Below, in pieces: positions 1 through 7,672 of a stretch of DNA of 64,000 bases (positions within the stretch are counted from its first letter, which is position 1; each line of letters starts with the position of its first letter). The translations under genes were made by a program, and so were the position numbers. The stretch lies in assembly GCA_964491265.1 (NCBI GenBank), contig CAZBFP010000013.1, positions 33,740 to 97,739 on the forward strand. The letters run 5' to 3'. The notes beneath the pieces are model-generated. The model ran no database searches and was not told where the DNA came from. It saw nothing but the letters and a program-made list of their open reading frames with translations. The DNA comes from JBBAGC01 sp964491265 (lineage in GTDB: Bacteria > Spirochaetota > UBA4802 > UBA5550).

Positions 1-174
1 GTGACAGAGAAAGGGGGGAACAGGATACCATCTCTCTGGGATATAATATCCCTTGTGGATCCTCATGGTGAAGGTGTAATGGATAAGTTTTTTATTAAAT
101 CACCGGAACCTGACAGTAAAATTTTTCAAGCCCTTACAGATATTTCACACTTTTATTCAAGCCGCGGTTACTGA
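1..174 (+). CDS. C-terminal end of an unidentified protein (partial)
   Basis: An open frame runs from the left edge to a TGA at 172-174, five bases before the histidinol-phosphatase start. The visible 57 residues end in HFYSSRGY and contain SLWDIISLVDPHGEG; I recognise no family. The GTG at position 1 could be a start but more likely the gene continues to the left of the window. The tight spacing to the next gene suggests one transcript. Function unknown. Confidence 0.5.
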   Translation: MTEKGGNRIPSLWDIISLVDPHGEGVMDKFFIKSPEPDSKIFQALTDISHFYSSRGY

Positions 175-179
175 TTACC

Positions 180-971
180 ATGCTCGATTATCATAATCAT
201 ACATCGCTCTGCGGTCATGCTTCGGGTGAAATAAATGAATATATTGAATCAGCTGTAAACAAGGGGATGCTCGATATAGGTTTTTCCGATCATGCTGCAA
301 TGCCTGAAGACCTGCGCCGGGGGATTTCCATGGCGCCCAACGAGACAGCATTATATATAAACAGCATAATCGAGGCTGCGGAAGCCTACAGGGGAAAGAT
401 TAATGTACGCCTTGGATTTGAGGTGGATTTTCCCCTCTTTGATACATTTGAAAGAGATCTCTTTTCTGATGAGAGGGTCGATTTTATTATGGGGTCATGC
501 CATTTTATTGACGGCTGGGCATTCGATCATCCTGAGTATGTTAAGGGTTTTGATGAAAGGGATATTGATGAGATTTATCTGAAATATTATTCAATAATAG
601 AAACAATGGCAGGGTCGGGGCTTTTCGATATAATAGGGCACTTTGACCTGGTAAAAAAATTCGGGCACAGGCCCCGCAGCAGGATGGATTCTATTGTAAG
701 AAGAATTGCAGCAAAGCTTGCCCGGGCCGGCACTGCTGTTGAAATAAATACAGCGGGCCTGCGTAAACCGGTGGGTGAGATATACCCATCATCCGATATT
801 GTGGAGATTCTGTTTCAGGAAAACGTGCCTGTAACCCTTGGTTCCGATTCCCACTCCCCTGGGGATGTTGGCGCAGGGTATGATGAGGCTTTTGAACTTA
901 TAAAGAAGAGCGGGTACAGAAAAATTTCCGGTTTTGTAAAAAGAAAAAGATACGAAATCGATATTATTTAA
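180..971 (+). CDS. hisK: Histidinol-phosphatase, PHP family
   Basis: Probably hydrolyses L-histidinol phosphate to histidinol, the eighth step of histidine synthesis, in the cytoplasm. The 263 residues match the PHP-fold HisK/HisJ family in length. Metal ligands of the PHP fold are visible: HNH at residues 5-7, SDH at 36-38, the glutamate of GFEVDF at 81, SCHF near 107, GHFD near 154 and GSDSH near 225. The ATG at 180 begins at the usual place, just before the first HxH motif. No other his genes are in the window, so the pathway role rests on the family. Some PHP paralogues act on other phosphoesters, which leaves slight doubt. Confidence 0.85.
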   Translation: MLDYHNHTSLCGHASGEINEYIESAVNKGMLDIGFSDHAAMPEDLRRGISMAPNETALYINSIIEAAEAYRGKINVRLGFEVDFPLFDTFERDLFSDERVDFIMGSCHFIDGWAFDHPEYVKGFDERDIDEIYLKYYSIIETMAGSGLFDIIGHFDLVKKFGHRPRSRMDSIVRRIAAKLARAGTAVEINTAGLRKPVGEIYPSSDIVEILFQENVPVTLGSDSHSPGDVGAGYDEAFELIKKSGYRKISGFVKRKRYEIDII

Positions 972-978
972 TCCCTAT

Positions 979-1599
979 TCAATTACTTTCTGATGAGTCT
1001 CTGCCTAAAAGCTTAATGAAAAGTCCTGCAAGACGCTTCATATGCTCCACACCCTCCTCCCTTGTTCTTCCGGGGTATTTCCCGAATGTAAAAACAATTC
1101 CGTTAAGTACTGAAAAAATAAGGTGAGTGGTCATTCTTAAATCGGGCACATCGGTCTCTGTGGCAAGGATTTTGTCAAAAACTGTAAAAAGTTTACGGGA
1201 AATATCCTTGAGCTGTTCAATCGATTCTGCGGTTTTGAATTTTCCGTCCATGACGCAATGCTGAACAATCCGCATATAATCGTAATTATCTATCATCTCC
1301 TCCATGTAGCGTACAGCAACCTTGTCCAGGGTATTATCCCCTGATTCAAGCATATGGGTCATAATATCAAGCGCTCTTTCAAATCCTTTAAGGGATACCT
1401 CTACATAAAGTGCTTCCTTGTCAGGGAAATAGGTATATATTGAAGCGGGGGATATTCCCACTTCTTTGGCAAGATCCCGCATATTTACATCGTCAAAGGA
1501 TTTTTTTGCAAAAATCTTTTCAGCAGCATCAAGAATAAGGTTCTTTCTGTGAATTTTTTCCTGTTCTTTCAGGTCTGTAAATTTCAGCTGTTCAGTCAT
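979..1599 (-). CDS. TetR/AcrR family transcriptional regulator
   Basis: A 206-residue one-component repressor. The N-terminal helix-turn-helix is clear (residues about 18-64, with the recognition part GISPASIYTYFPDKEALY at 48-65); the rest is the helical ligand domain, whose inducer cannot be read from sequence. I take the ATG at 1599 because AAGGGAC lies just upstream and the HTH then starts near residue 18; the frame stays open to 1758 but that extension is hydrophobic and atypical. It is transcribed divergently from the metallo-hydrolase at 1779. A 13-bp palindrome in the shared spacer (1736-1748) is a good candidate for its operator. Confidence 0.9.
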   Translation of the reverse strand: MTEQLKFTDLKEQEKIHRKNLILDAAEKIFAKKSFDDVNMRDLAKEVGISPASIYTYFPDKEALYVEVSLKGFERALDIMTHMLESGDNTLDKVAVRYMEEMIDNYDYMRIVQHCVMDGKFKTAESIEQLKDISRKLFTVFDKILATETDVPDLRMTTHLIFSVLNGIVFTFGKYPGRTREEGVEHMKRLAGLFIKLLGRDSSESN

Positions 1600-1707
1600 A
1601 TTGTCCCTTTTTAGCAAGTATAGTATTAGTATAACCACCCTGATCCCCATTATTGCAAGAGAAAAATGAAGATAATTTAAAATTTCATTTATTTTAGTAA
1701 ATAGTAT

Positions 1708-1748
1708 TTGACAATTTAAACAATATTTATTACATTGAACAGTGTTCA
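1708..1748 (+). promoter_or_regulatory. Promoter with overlapping palindromic operator
   Basis: TTGACA at 1708-1713 is followed after 17 bases by TACATT at 1731-1736, a plausible sigma-70 promoter for the hydrolase at 1779. The palindrome TGAACA-G-TGTTCA at 1736-1748 covers the transcription start region, exactly where a TetR-type repressor would block initiation. Assignment to the adjacent TetR protein is inference. Confidence 0.6.
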
Positions 1749-1778
1749 GGCAGAGCATTTAATGCTATTGGGGGGATT

Positions 1779-2585
1779 ATGAAAATTCATAAGCTCAAGG
1801 GTTATATAAACAATCTCTTTCTGGTGGAATATGATCATGCTATTCTCCTCCTTGACGGTGGATCACCTGCTGATGTTGAAGTAATAGAAAATTTCTGCAG
1901 GGATAAACTTAACAGGCCTCTATCTGACATCAGACTTGCCATTGTAACCCATATGCACCCGGATCATTCCGGCGCTGCACCCCTTTTGAGGCAAAAATAC
2001 GGCACCTTAATTGCAGCATATAAAAATATCGATCAGTGGTATGCCGGATTTTCCGGACTGCTGCAGCATATACTCGATTGTCTCATGGCCCAGATAGTTG
2101 CTAAAAGGCAGGGGACTCGCATTCATAAAATCTTCAGCCGGCGCATAACAAAACCGGACATCCTCCTTGATGATGGTGATGATCTCCCGATTTTCCCTGA
2201 CTGGAAAGTCCTTTATACGCCCGGTCATACAACTCATGATATAGCTGTTTTTCATAAGAAGGAGAAGATTCTATATTGCGGCGACAGTATTATTGAGGTC
2301 AAAAACCGCTACTATCTCCCTCTCCCTGTTATTTACAGGGAGAGTATGAGAAGCTCATATCTGAATATGGCGAGCCTGGGCGCGAAATCTATCCTTCTTC
2401 CTCATGGGAATATAATAGAAGATTGTGAAACAAGCGGGATTTTTGATGAAATGATAAGTCTCCTTGATCTCCCCCCCAACAGGTTGAGGCGCAGGGTTCA
2501 CCTGTTTTCAGTCTGGTCCCCTGAAATATGGAAGCCTGTTATACGGAAATTTTTCTTCAGATGGGCCTCGCAGGGTGATGGCTGA
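1779..2585 (+). CDS. Metallo-beta-lactamase-fold hydrolase
   Basis: A 268-residue member of the MBL superfamily (glyoxalase II-like group). The signature THMHPDHSG at residues 57-65 supplies metal ligands; further ligands are expected at the histidine of TPGHTTHD (about 149) and the aspartate of YCGDSI (about 168). The substrate cannot be named: relatives cleave thioesters, lactones or phosphodiesters. A GGGGGG run about five bases before the ATG serves as ribosome binding site. Divergence from a TetR gene, with an operator-like palindrome in its promoter, suggests induction by a small molecule, possibly the substrate. Confidence 0.85.
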   Translation: MKIHKLKGYINNLFLVEYDHAILLLDGGSPADVEVIENFCRDKLNRPLSDIRLAIVTHMHPDHSGAAPLLRQKYGTLIAAYKNIDQWYAGFSGLLQHILDCLMAQIVAKRQGTRIHKIFSRRITKPDILLDDGDDLPIFPDWKVLYTPGHTTHDIAVFHKKEKILYCGDSIIEVKNRYYLPLPVIYRESMRSSYLNMASLGAKSILLPHGNIIEDCETSGIFDEMISLLDLPPNRLRRRVHLFSVWSPEIWKPVIRKFFFRWASQGDG

Positions 2586-2594
2586 TTCACCATG

Positions 2595-2769
2595 TCACAT
2601 CTCTTCTGCTGAACAGACCCTGTTGCGTCCATTTCTTTTTGCCAGGTACATTGTCTGGTCACCCTTTCCCATGAGGGCTTCAAGTGAATCTATTGTACTG
2701 TCCGCCTCTGTAGCGCCTGAACTGATTGTAATTTTTTCGCTGATCTCAGGGCTTTGAATTTGCATTCTG
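2595..2769 (-). pseudogene. C-terminal fragment of a GGDEF (diguanylate cyclase) gene
   Basis: Read on the minus strand, the sequence down to a TGA at 2595-2597 gives KITISSGATEADS, then MGKGDQTMYLAKRNGRNRV. This is the recognisable tail of a GGDEF domain (the ITxSxG strand followed by the A-D-xAMYxAKxxGRN helix). Everything upstream, including the GG(D/E)EF signature and substrate site, is missing: the fragment runs into the terminator of the neighbouring gene at about 2770-2815 and no start or RBS fits. It is a dead remnant of a cyclic-di-GMP synthase, probably left by a deletion that joined it to the membrane-protein gene. Confidence 0.75.
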
Positions 2770-2816
2770 GAAAAAATAAAAGGGACCCGGAAAGATGTCC
2801 TGAAAGTCCCTTTATT
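2770..2816 (-). terminator. Rho-independent terminator of the small membrane protein gene
   Basis: On the minus strand AAAGGGAC and GTCCCTTT form an 8-bp stem followed by TTATTTTTTCC. It lies a few bases beyond the stop of the gene that ends at 2841. Confidence 0.75.
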
Positions 2817-2840
2817 GTGATTAAGTGGATTTTTAAAAAG

Positions 2841-3332
2841 TTACATTGCCATCCCCCCATGAGCAGCGCCGGATATTACTCCCGGTGAAAGCATACCGAA
2901 AATCATAGCAATATGAGCTACCACCAGGAAAATGGCCACAAATATGGCGTGAATTTTTAATTTGTTCAGGTCATCATAGTTTTTGTAGATGATATTAAAC
3001 TCAAGAAGGGTCATCCCGAAAAGGGGTATCACACCCAGCAGATAGGAACCTACTGCAATCACATCAATAAAGGTTCTCCATTCTCCGGCTGCAGTTATTG
3101 GTATTACTGCGTTTTTGAACAGGTAAATAAAGATTCCAACAAAGTATATCCCTACAATAATTCCGGAAATTTTGTTAATTTTTCTTACGGCTCCGGTAAA
3201 ATTGCGGGTATAAAGAAGATAGAGTTCGGTAATAGCGATTGTTTCCGCCAGAATTACCGGAATAGCCATGTAGATGATAAGATTCCAGGGCTGATTAGTC
3301 GCAAGTAGTTCCATGTAATGAGTCATATCCAT
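2841..3332 (-). CDS. Small four-helix integral membrane protein, DUF6803-like
   Basis: A 163-residue very hydrophobic protein with four probable membrane helices (around residues 17-38, 55-75, 87-107 and 130-155). It starts MDMTHYMELLATNQPWN and ends in GAAHGGMAM. The opening motif fits what I recall of the DUF6803 family, but that family has no established function. The ATG at 3332 is chosen because GAGG lies about seven bases upstream; the frame stays open to 3365. No close partner gene: it is followed by its own terminator and a GGDEF remnant. The histidine/methionine-rich ends hint at metal binding, which is only a guess. Confidence 0.75.
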   Translation of the reverse strand: MDMTHYMELLATNQPWNLIIYMAIPVILAETIAITELYLLYTRNFTGAVRKINKISGIIVGIYFVGIFIYLFKNAVIPITAAGEWRTFIDVIAVGSYLLGVIPLFGMTLLEFNIIYKNYDDLNKLKIHAIFVAIFLVVAHIAMIFGMLSPGVISGAAHGGMAM

Positions 3333-3522
3333 GTTTTTAACCTCTTTTAATTTAATGTAAGCCAAAGTGCCTATTTAAATAAATAATGCACTGACTAAAT
3401 TCTACCAATATGATTGAATAAGTAGTAATTTGTTTCATTTTTTAGATGGAAAAAATAAATATTTTTTTACTGCTGCTTTCTTAACCACTATATAAGGATA
3501 AAATACTTTAGTGCAGATTGGA

Positions 3523-3559
3523 GGGTCAGAGCATCCTGGTCGGGAAAGGGGGTCAGAGC
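3523..3559 (+). repeat. Pair of GGGTCAGAGC REP-like repeats
   Basis: Two direct copies of GGGTCAGAGC at 3523-3532 and 3550-3559 in the 360-bp spacer before metY. The same 10-mer recurs across the window and clusters around the RAYT gene near 18 kb. The rest of 3366-3640 is AT-rich with nothing else recognisable. Confidence 0.7.
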
Positions 3560-3642
3560 ACCTGGCTGGATCAGGAAAGAGGGTAAATCGAAGAGAAATT
3601 TCTGAAAAAAATTAACTTTTAGAGAAAAATTTGAGTTTATTA

Positions 3643-3694
3643 TTGACAAAAAAAGCGGTGCTGGTTTAATTACTACTAAATCAATAGAAATAAT
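3643..3694 (+). promoter_or_regulatory. metY-cysK-rrf2 promoter with Rrf2/CymR-type operator
   Basis: TTGACA (3643-3648) and TTTAAT (3665-3670) with a 16-base spacer form a good promoter. Overlapping its -10 end, 3669-3694 is a 26-bp interrupted palindrome: half-sites ATTACTACTA and TAGAAATAAT around a 6-base centre, matching ATTAxTxCTA-N6-TAGxAxTAAT. This resembles the sites bound by Rrf2-family cysteine regulators (CymR, IscR). An Rrf2 gene is the third gene of the same operon, so autoregulated repression of sulfur assimilation is the likely logic (inference). Confidence 0.7.
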
Positions 3695-3727
3695 GGTATA
3701 TAAACTAATGCCGGATGGGAGGATAGC

Positions 3728-5026
3728 ATGAGTAAGCTGGACGCAAAATTAAAACTGGAATCATTGATGCTCCATGGAGGTCAGGAAGTTGATCCTGCCA
3801 CAGGTTCAAGGGCAGTGCCCATTTATCAGACAACATCCTATCAGTTTAAGGATACTGATCATGCTGCAGCGCTCTTCGGGCTTGCGGAATTCGGGAACAT
3901 CTACACCAGGCTCATGAACCCAACCACTGATGTTCTGGAAAAGCGTATCGCAGCACTGGAAGGTGGAGTGGGGGCTCTTGCTGTTGCAAGCGGTCAGTCA
4001 GCTATAACGCTTTCCATACTCAATATTGCTAAAGCAGGTGATGAGATTGTATCAGCTGATAATCTCTATGGAGGTACATACAATCTTTTCCATTATACTC
4101 TGGCGAAGTTCGGTATAAAGGTAAATTTCGTTAAGTCCAATGACCTTGAAGCTATAGAAAAGGCTATTACTCCAAAGACAAAGGCTGTTTATGCAGAATC
4201 AATGGGTAATCCTAAACTCGATGTGGTGAACCTGGAGGGTATATCGGAAATAACCCGCAGGCACGGATTACCCTTTATTCTTGATAATACCCTGGCCCCC
4301 TATATTCTCAGGCCCTTTGATCATGGAGCTGATATTATCGTTTACTCGGCAACCAAGTTTATCGGCGGGCACGGTACCTCAATCGGCGGTGTAATTGTAG
4401 ATTCCGGGAAATTCGACTGGAGCAGCGGAAAGTTTCCCCTCATCTCCGATCCTGAACCGAGTTATCACGGAATACCGTTTATCGAAGCATTAAAGCCCAT
4501 GGGTAATATCGCCTATATTATAAAAGCCAGGGTTACCCTGCTGCGCGATATGGGCCCGGCTATTTCCCCATTTAATTCATTTCTCCTTCTTCAGGGGCTG
4601 GAAACCCTTCATCTCCGTATGCCCAGGCATTCGGAAAATGCCCTGGCTGTTGCGAAACACCTTGAGAATCATAAATCTGTTGAATGGGTTAACTATCCGG
4701 GACTCGATTCTCATCCTGATAAAAAGCTGGCTGGTAAATACCTTAAGTACGGAGCAGGGGCTATCCTGGGATTCGGAATAAAGGGGGGCGCAGATGCGGG
4801 GAAGAAGTTCATTAATTCACTGGAGCTTATTTCTCATCTGGCAAATGTGGGGGATGCCAAGTCCCTGGCGATACATCCTGCAAGTACAACCCATCAGCAG
4901 CTTGCATCTGAAGAGCAGCTTGCAACAGGGGTAACACCCGATTTTATAAGGCTCTCCATAGGGATTGAGCATATTGATGATATTATTGCGGATATAGATC
5001 AGGCCCTTGAAAAAGGGGTAAGATAA
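3728..5026 (+). CDS. metY: O-acetylhomoserine sulfhydrylase (homocysteine synthase)
   Basis: PLP enzyme of the Cys/Met metabolism family that joins sulfide to O-acetyl-L-homoserine, giving homocysteine for methionine. Length (432 residues) and the N-terminal LHGGQEVDPATGSRAVPIYQ fit MetY rather than the shorter cystathionine gamma-synthases. The PLP lysine is K210 in YSATKFIGGHG; the family's ASGQSA loop is at 88-93. GGGAGG upstream of the ATG is a strong ribosome binding site. It leads an operon with cysK and an Rrf2 regulator, so both branches of direct sulfide capture are co-expressed. Homoserine could come from the hom gene at 53 kb. Confidence 0.93.
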   Translation: MSKLDAKLKLESLMLHGGQEVDPATGSRAVPIYQTTSYQFKDTDHAAALFGLAEFGNIYTRLMNPTTDVLEKRIAALEGGVGALAVASGQSAITLSILNIAKAGDEIVSADNLYGGTYNLFHYTLAKFGIKVNFVKSNDLEAIEKAITPKTKAVYAESMGNPKLDVVNLEGISEITRRHGLPFILDNTLAPYILRPFDHGADIIVYSATKFIGGHGTSIGGVIVDSGKFDWSSGKFPLISDPEPSYHGIPFIEALKPMGNIAYIIKARVTLLRDMGPAISPFNSFLLLQGLETLHLRMPRHSENALAVAKHLENHKSVEWVNYPGLDSHPDKKLAGKYLKYGAGAILGFGIKGGADAGKKFINSLELISHLANVGDAKSLAIHPASTTHQQLASEEQLATGVTPDFIRLSIGIEHIDDIIADIDQALEKGVR

Positions 5027-5057
5027 TAATAACCGTCGCAAATACTGGAGGTTCAAG

Positions 5058-5987
5058 ATGAAAAGAATATTTAATGATATAACAGAAACAGTGGGGAACA
5101 CCCCCCTTGTGAAGATCAATAGACTGGTGAATGATGATGTTGCAATACTTGCAAAGCTTGAGTCCTTTAATCCACTTTCAAGTATAAAGGACAGATTAGG
5201 TGTGGCATTAATTGATTCTGCTGAAAATGCGGGGCTTATTAAAGAGGGCACAACAATCATTGAGCCAACTAGCGGTAATACAGGTATTGCCCTTGCCTTT
5301 GTCGCAGCTGCAAGGGGCTACAGGCTTATACTTACCATGCCCGATACCATGAGTATGGAGAGGCGTCAGCTTCTGAAAATTTTCGGAGCAGAACTTGTAC
5401 TTACAGAGGGCGCTAAAGGAATGAAGGGGGCCATAGCCAGAGCGGAAGAACTGGCTAAGGAGATCCCGGATTCATTCATCCCGCAGCAGTTCAATAATCC
5501 CGCTAATCCGGAGATTCACAGGTCAACGACAGCCAGGGAGATCTGGAATGATACAGATGGCGGAGTGGACATATTTATAGGGGGTGTGGGCACCGGCGGC
5601 ACAATCACAGGTGTGGGGGAGGTTCTTAAAAAGCTGAAACCCTCTGTCAGGATTATAGCTGTTGAACCGGTGGACTCACCTGTACTTTCAGGTGGAACAC
5701 CAGGCCCTCATAAAATACAGGGGATCGGTGCCGGGTTTGTTCCTGATGTACTGAATAAAGAGATCATTGATGAAATTATTACTGTGTCCCATATTGATGC
5801 GGGGGAGACCGCAAAAAAACTTGCCAGGGATGAGGGGATTCTCGCCGGGATTTCCGGTGGAGCAGCTATGGCAGCGGCTATTAAGGTTGCGGAGAGAAAG
5901 GAATCTGCAGGGAAAACAATAGTTGTAGTTCTCCCGGATACAGGGGAGAGGTACCTGAGTACATGGCTCTTTGAAGATCAGCTGTAA
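5058..5987 (+). CDS. cysK: Cysteine synthase A (O-acetylserine sulfhydrylase)
   Basis: Makes cysteine from O-acetylserine and sulfide using PLP. The 309-residue protein shows the PLP lysine K44 in SSIKDRLG, the substrate loop TSGNTG at 71-76, and the glycine-rich phosphate loop GVGTGGTITG near 176-185. The C-terminus LPDTGERYLSTWLF is typical of CysK. It follows metY by 31 bases with TGGAGG before the ATG and precedes the Rrf2 gene, forming a sulfide-assimilation operon. Confidence 0.95.
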   Translation: MKRIFNDITETVGNTPLVKINRLVNDDVAILAKLESFNPLSSIKDRLGVALIDSAENAGLIKEGTTIIEPTSGNTGIALAFVAAARGYRLILTMPDTMSMERRQLLKIFGAELVLTEGAKGMKGAIARAEELAKEIPDSFIPQQFNNPANPEIHRSTTAREIWNDTDGGVDIFIGGVGTGGTITGVGEVLKKLKPSVRIIAVEPVDSPVLSGGTPGPHKIQGIGAGFVPDVLNKEIIDEIITVSHIDAGETAKKLARDEGILAGISGGAAMAAAIKVAERKESAGKTIVVVLPDTGERYLSTWLFEDQL

Positions 5988-6051
5988 TATGCCGATTCAT
6001 TTTTCGACCGGCTGAAGTTAAGGAGCGGAAAATTTATTCAACGGAGTGGTT

Positions 6052-6501
6052 ATGAGATTATCAACGCGATCAAGGTATGGAGTAAGGCTTATGCTGGCAC
6101 TTGGAGCAAGTGACAGTAAAAAACCGGTGTTCCTCAAGGATATAGCTGCTTCAGAGGAGATTTCTGAAAAATATCTAAGCCAGATAATTATACCTTTGAA
6201 GGCAAAGGGGCTTGTGACAACTTTCCGCGGAGCACATGGCGGATATCTTCTAAGCAGGCCCGCTTCCGAGATTAAGCTGAGGGAGATTGTTGAGCCCCTT
6301 GAGGGGGATCTTTCCCTTGTAGACTGTGTGGGGAATTCCCATGTCTGCGGTAAATCGAGCTTCTGTGTTACAAGGGATGTATGGGAGGGGATGAGCATCC
6401 TCCTTCGGGATTACCTGGACGGTATAACACTTGAGGAGCTTGTCCGGAACTTAAAAGAGAAACGTGATTCAGAAGCAGTTACCGGGAATTATTCAATATA
6501 G
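6052..6501 (+). CDS. Rrf2-family regulator (IscR/CymR type) with a three-cysteine motif
   Basis: A 149-residue winged-helix regulator. The DNA-binding part covers residues 1-65 (MRLSTRSRYGVRLMLAL, then ISEKYLSQIIIPLKAKGLV and the wing GAHGGYLL). Cysteines C92, C99 and C105 sit where IscR carries its [2Fe-2S] ligands (C92, C98, C104), so an iron-sulfur sensor is plausible although the spacing is one residue longer. The ATG at 6052 is chosen over a GTG at 6046; GGAG lies just upstream. Position behind metY and cysK plus the Rrf2-like palindrome at 3669-3694 suggest it represses this operon and perhaps the Fe-S genes downstream. CymR of Bacillus, which lacks the cluster and partners CysK, is the alternative model. 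Confidence 0.9.
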   Translation: MRLSTRSRYGVRLMLALGASDSKKPVFLKDIAASEEISEKYLSQIIIPLKAKGLVTTFRGAHGGYLLSRPASEIKLREIVEPLEGDLSLVDCVGNSHVCGKSSFCVTRDVWEGMSILLRDYLDGITLEELVRNLKEKRDSEAVTGNYSI

Positions 6502-6592
6502 ACTTCCGGGGGATTTTTTAACCGGAGCAGATTTGGCTATAAATATAGAATATGTTCTTAATATTTTTTACTGAGAGAAGGCGGCAAATTAA

Positions 6593-7672
6593 ATGAAAGT
6601 AGCGGTTGGCCTGAGCGGCGGAGTCGATTCTTCGGTTGCCGCTCTTCTGATGAAAGAAGCCGGATATGATGTTACCGGTATAACCATGTCGATCTGGCGG
6701 AAAACAGATAAGGCTGTGGAGGTAAAGAGGAATGCCTGTTACGGCCCTGATGAGGAATCGGATATAGAAGAGGCGCGTAAAATATGCTCCCTTATTGATA
6801 TCCCTTTTCATGTTATAGACTGCTCAGACCAGTACGAAAAAACTGTACTTGCTTACTTTAGAAAAGAATATCTTTCAGCACGCACTCCAAACCCCTGTAT
6901 TGTATGCAATCATAAAATTAAATTCGGAATCCTTCCCGATTTTGCACGTGAATCGGGGATAAGCTTTGATAAGTTTGTTACAGGGCATTATGCAAACACG
7001 GTTTATGACAGCCACTGCAGCCGTTTCCTTCTCAAAAAGGGTAAAGACAGCGCAAAAGACCAGACCTATTTTTTATACCGTCTTTCACAGGAACAGCTTG
7101 CCGGTGTTCTTTTCCCTCTTGGAGAAATGACTAAATCTGAAGTCAGGGCTAAAGCAAAAGAATACGGCCTGCCGGTTCATGAAAAGGAAGAGAGTCAGGA
7201 TTTCTACAGCGGTGATTATGAAGACCTGCTGAATGTAAAAGAGAATGCAGGTGATATAGTAAGAAGTGACGGTAAGGTTATCGGGATACATAAGGGGTTA
7301 TGGAATTATACGCCCGGTCAAAGAAGAGGTATAGGGATTGCAGCGGAGGAACCTTTATATGTGTTGAGTCTTGATCCAGATTCAAACAGGCTTGTGGTAG
7401 GTTCAAAATCGGAATCCCTTGATTCATCATTTATAGTGAAGGATATTAACTGGATAGCAGTAGAAAAGCCTGTGAGCAGAATGGATGTTACTGTTAAAAC
7501 CAGGTCATCACAGAAAGATTTACCGGCAATTATTGAACTTATGAATTCCGGAAATGTTAAGGTTACTCTTGATAAGGGGGAACCCGGCATCTCCCCGGGT
7601 CAGTCAGCAGTTTTTTATCTGGATGATACTGTTCTTGGCGGTGGAACTATAGACAGGGTAGGTGACAGATGA
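6593..7672 (+). CDS. mnmA: MnmA-like tRNA 2-thiouridylase with atypical active site
   Basis: MnmA activates U34 of tRNA with ATP and transfers sulfur to carbon 2. The PP-loop GLSGGVDSS is at residues 6-14, the first cysteine site reads PNPCIVCNHKIKF with C102 and C105, and the C-terminal barrel (YTPGQRRGIGI) is present; length 359 is normal. Oddity: where MnmA normally has the second catalytic cysteine (SQxICFI), this protein reads SQDFYSGDYEDLL at 201-213, with no cysteine. It therefore either uses C102/C105 alone, binds a cluster, or belongs to a side family with another acceptor. Its stop overlaps the start of the ThiF-like gene by four bases (ATGA), so the two are translationally coupled, followed at once by a desulfurase. 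Confidence 0.8.
   Translation: MKVAVGLSGGVDSSVAALLMKEAGYDVTGITMSIWRKTDKAVEVKRNACYGPDEESDIEEARKICSLIDIPFHVIDCSDQYEKTVLAYFRKEYLSARTPNPCIVCNHKIKFGILPDFARESGISFDKFVTGHYANTVYDSHCSRFLLKKGKDSAKDQTYFLYRLSQEQLAGVLFPLGEMTKSEVRAKAKEYGLPVHEKEESQDFYSGDYEDLLNVKENAGDIVRSDGKVIGIHKGLWNYTPGQRRGIGIAAEEPLYVLSLDPDSNRLVVGSKSESLDSSFIVKDINWIAVEKPVSRMDVTVKTRSSQKDLPAIIELMNSGNVKVTLDKGEPGISPGQSAVFYLDDTVLGGGTIDRVGDR

Noticed and set aside
1600..1758. N-terminal extension of the TetR frame
   Set aside because: It would cover the divergent promoter and operator, is hydrophobic, and lacks an RBS; the ATG at 1599 fits the family.
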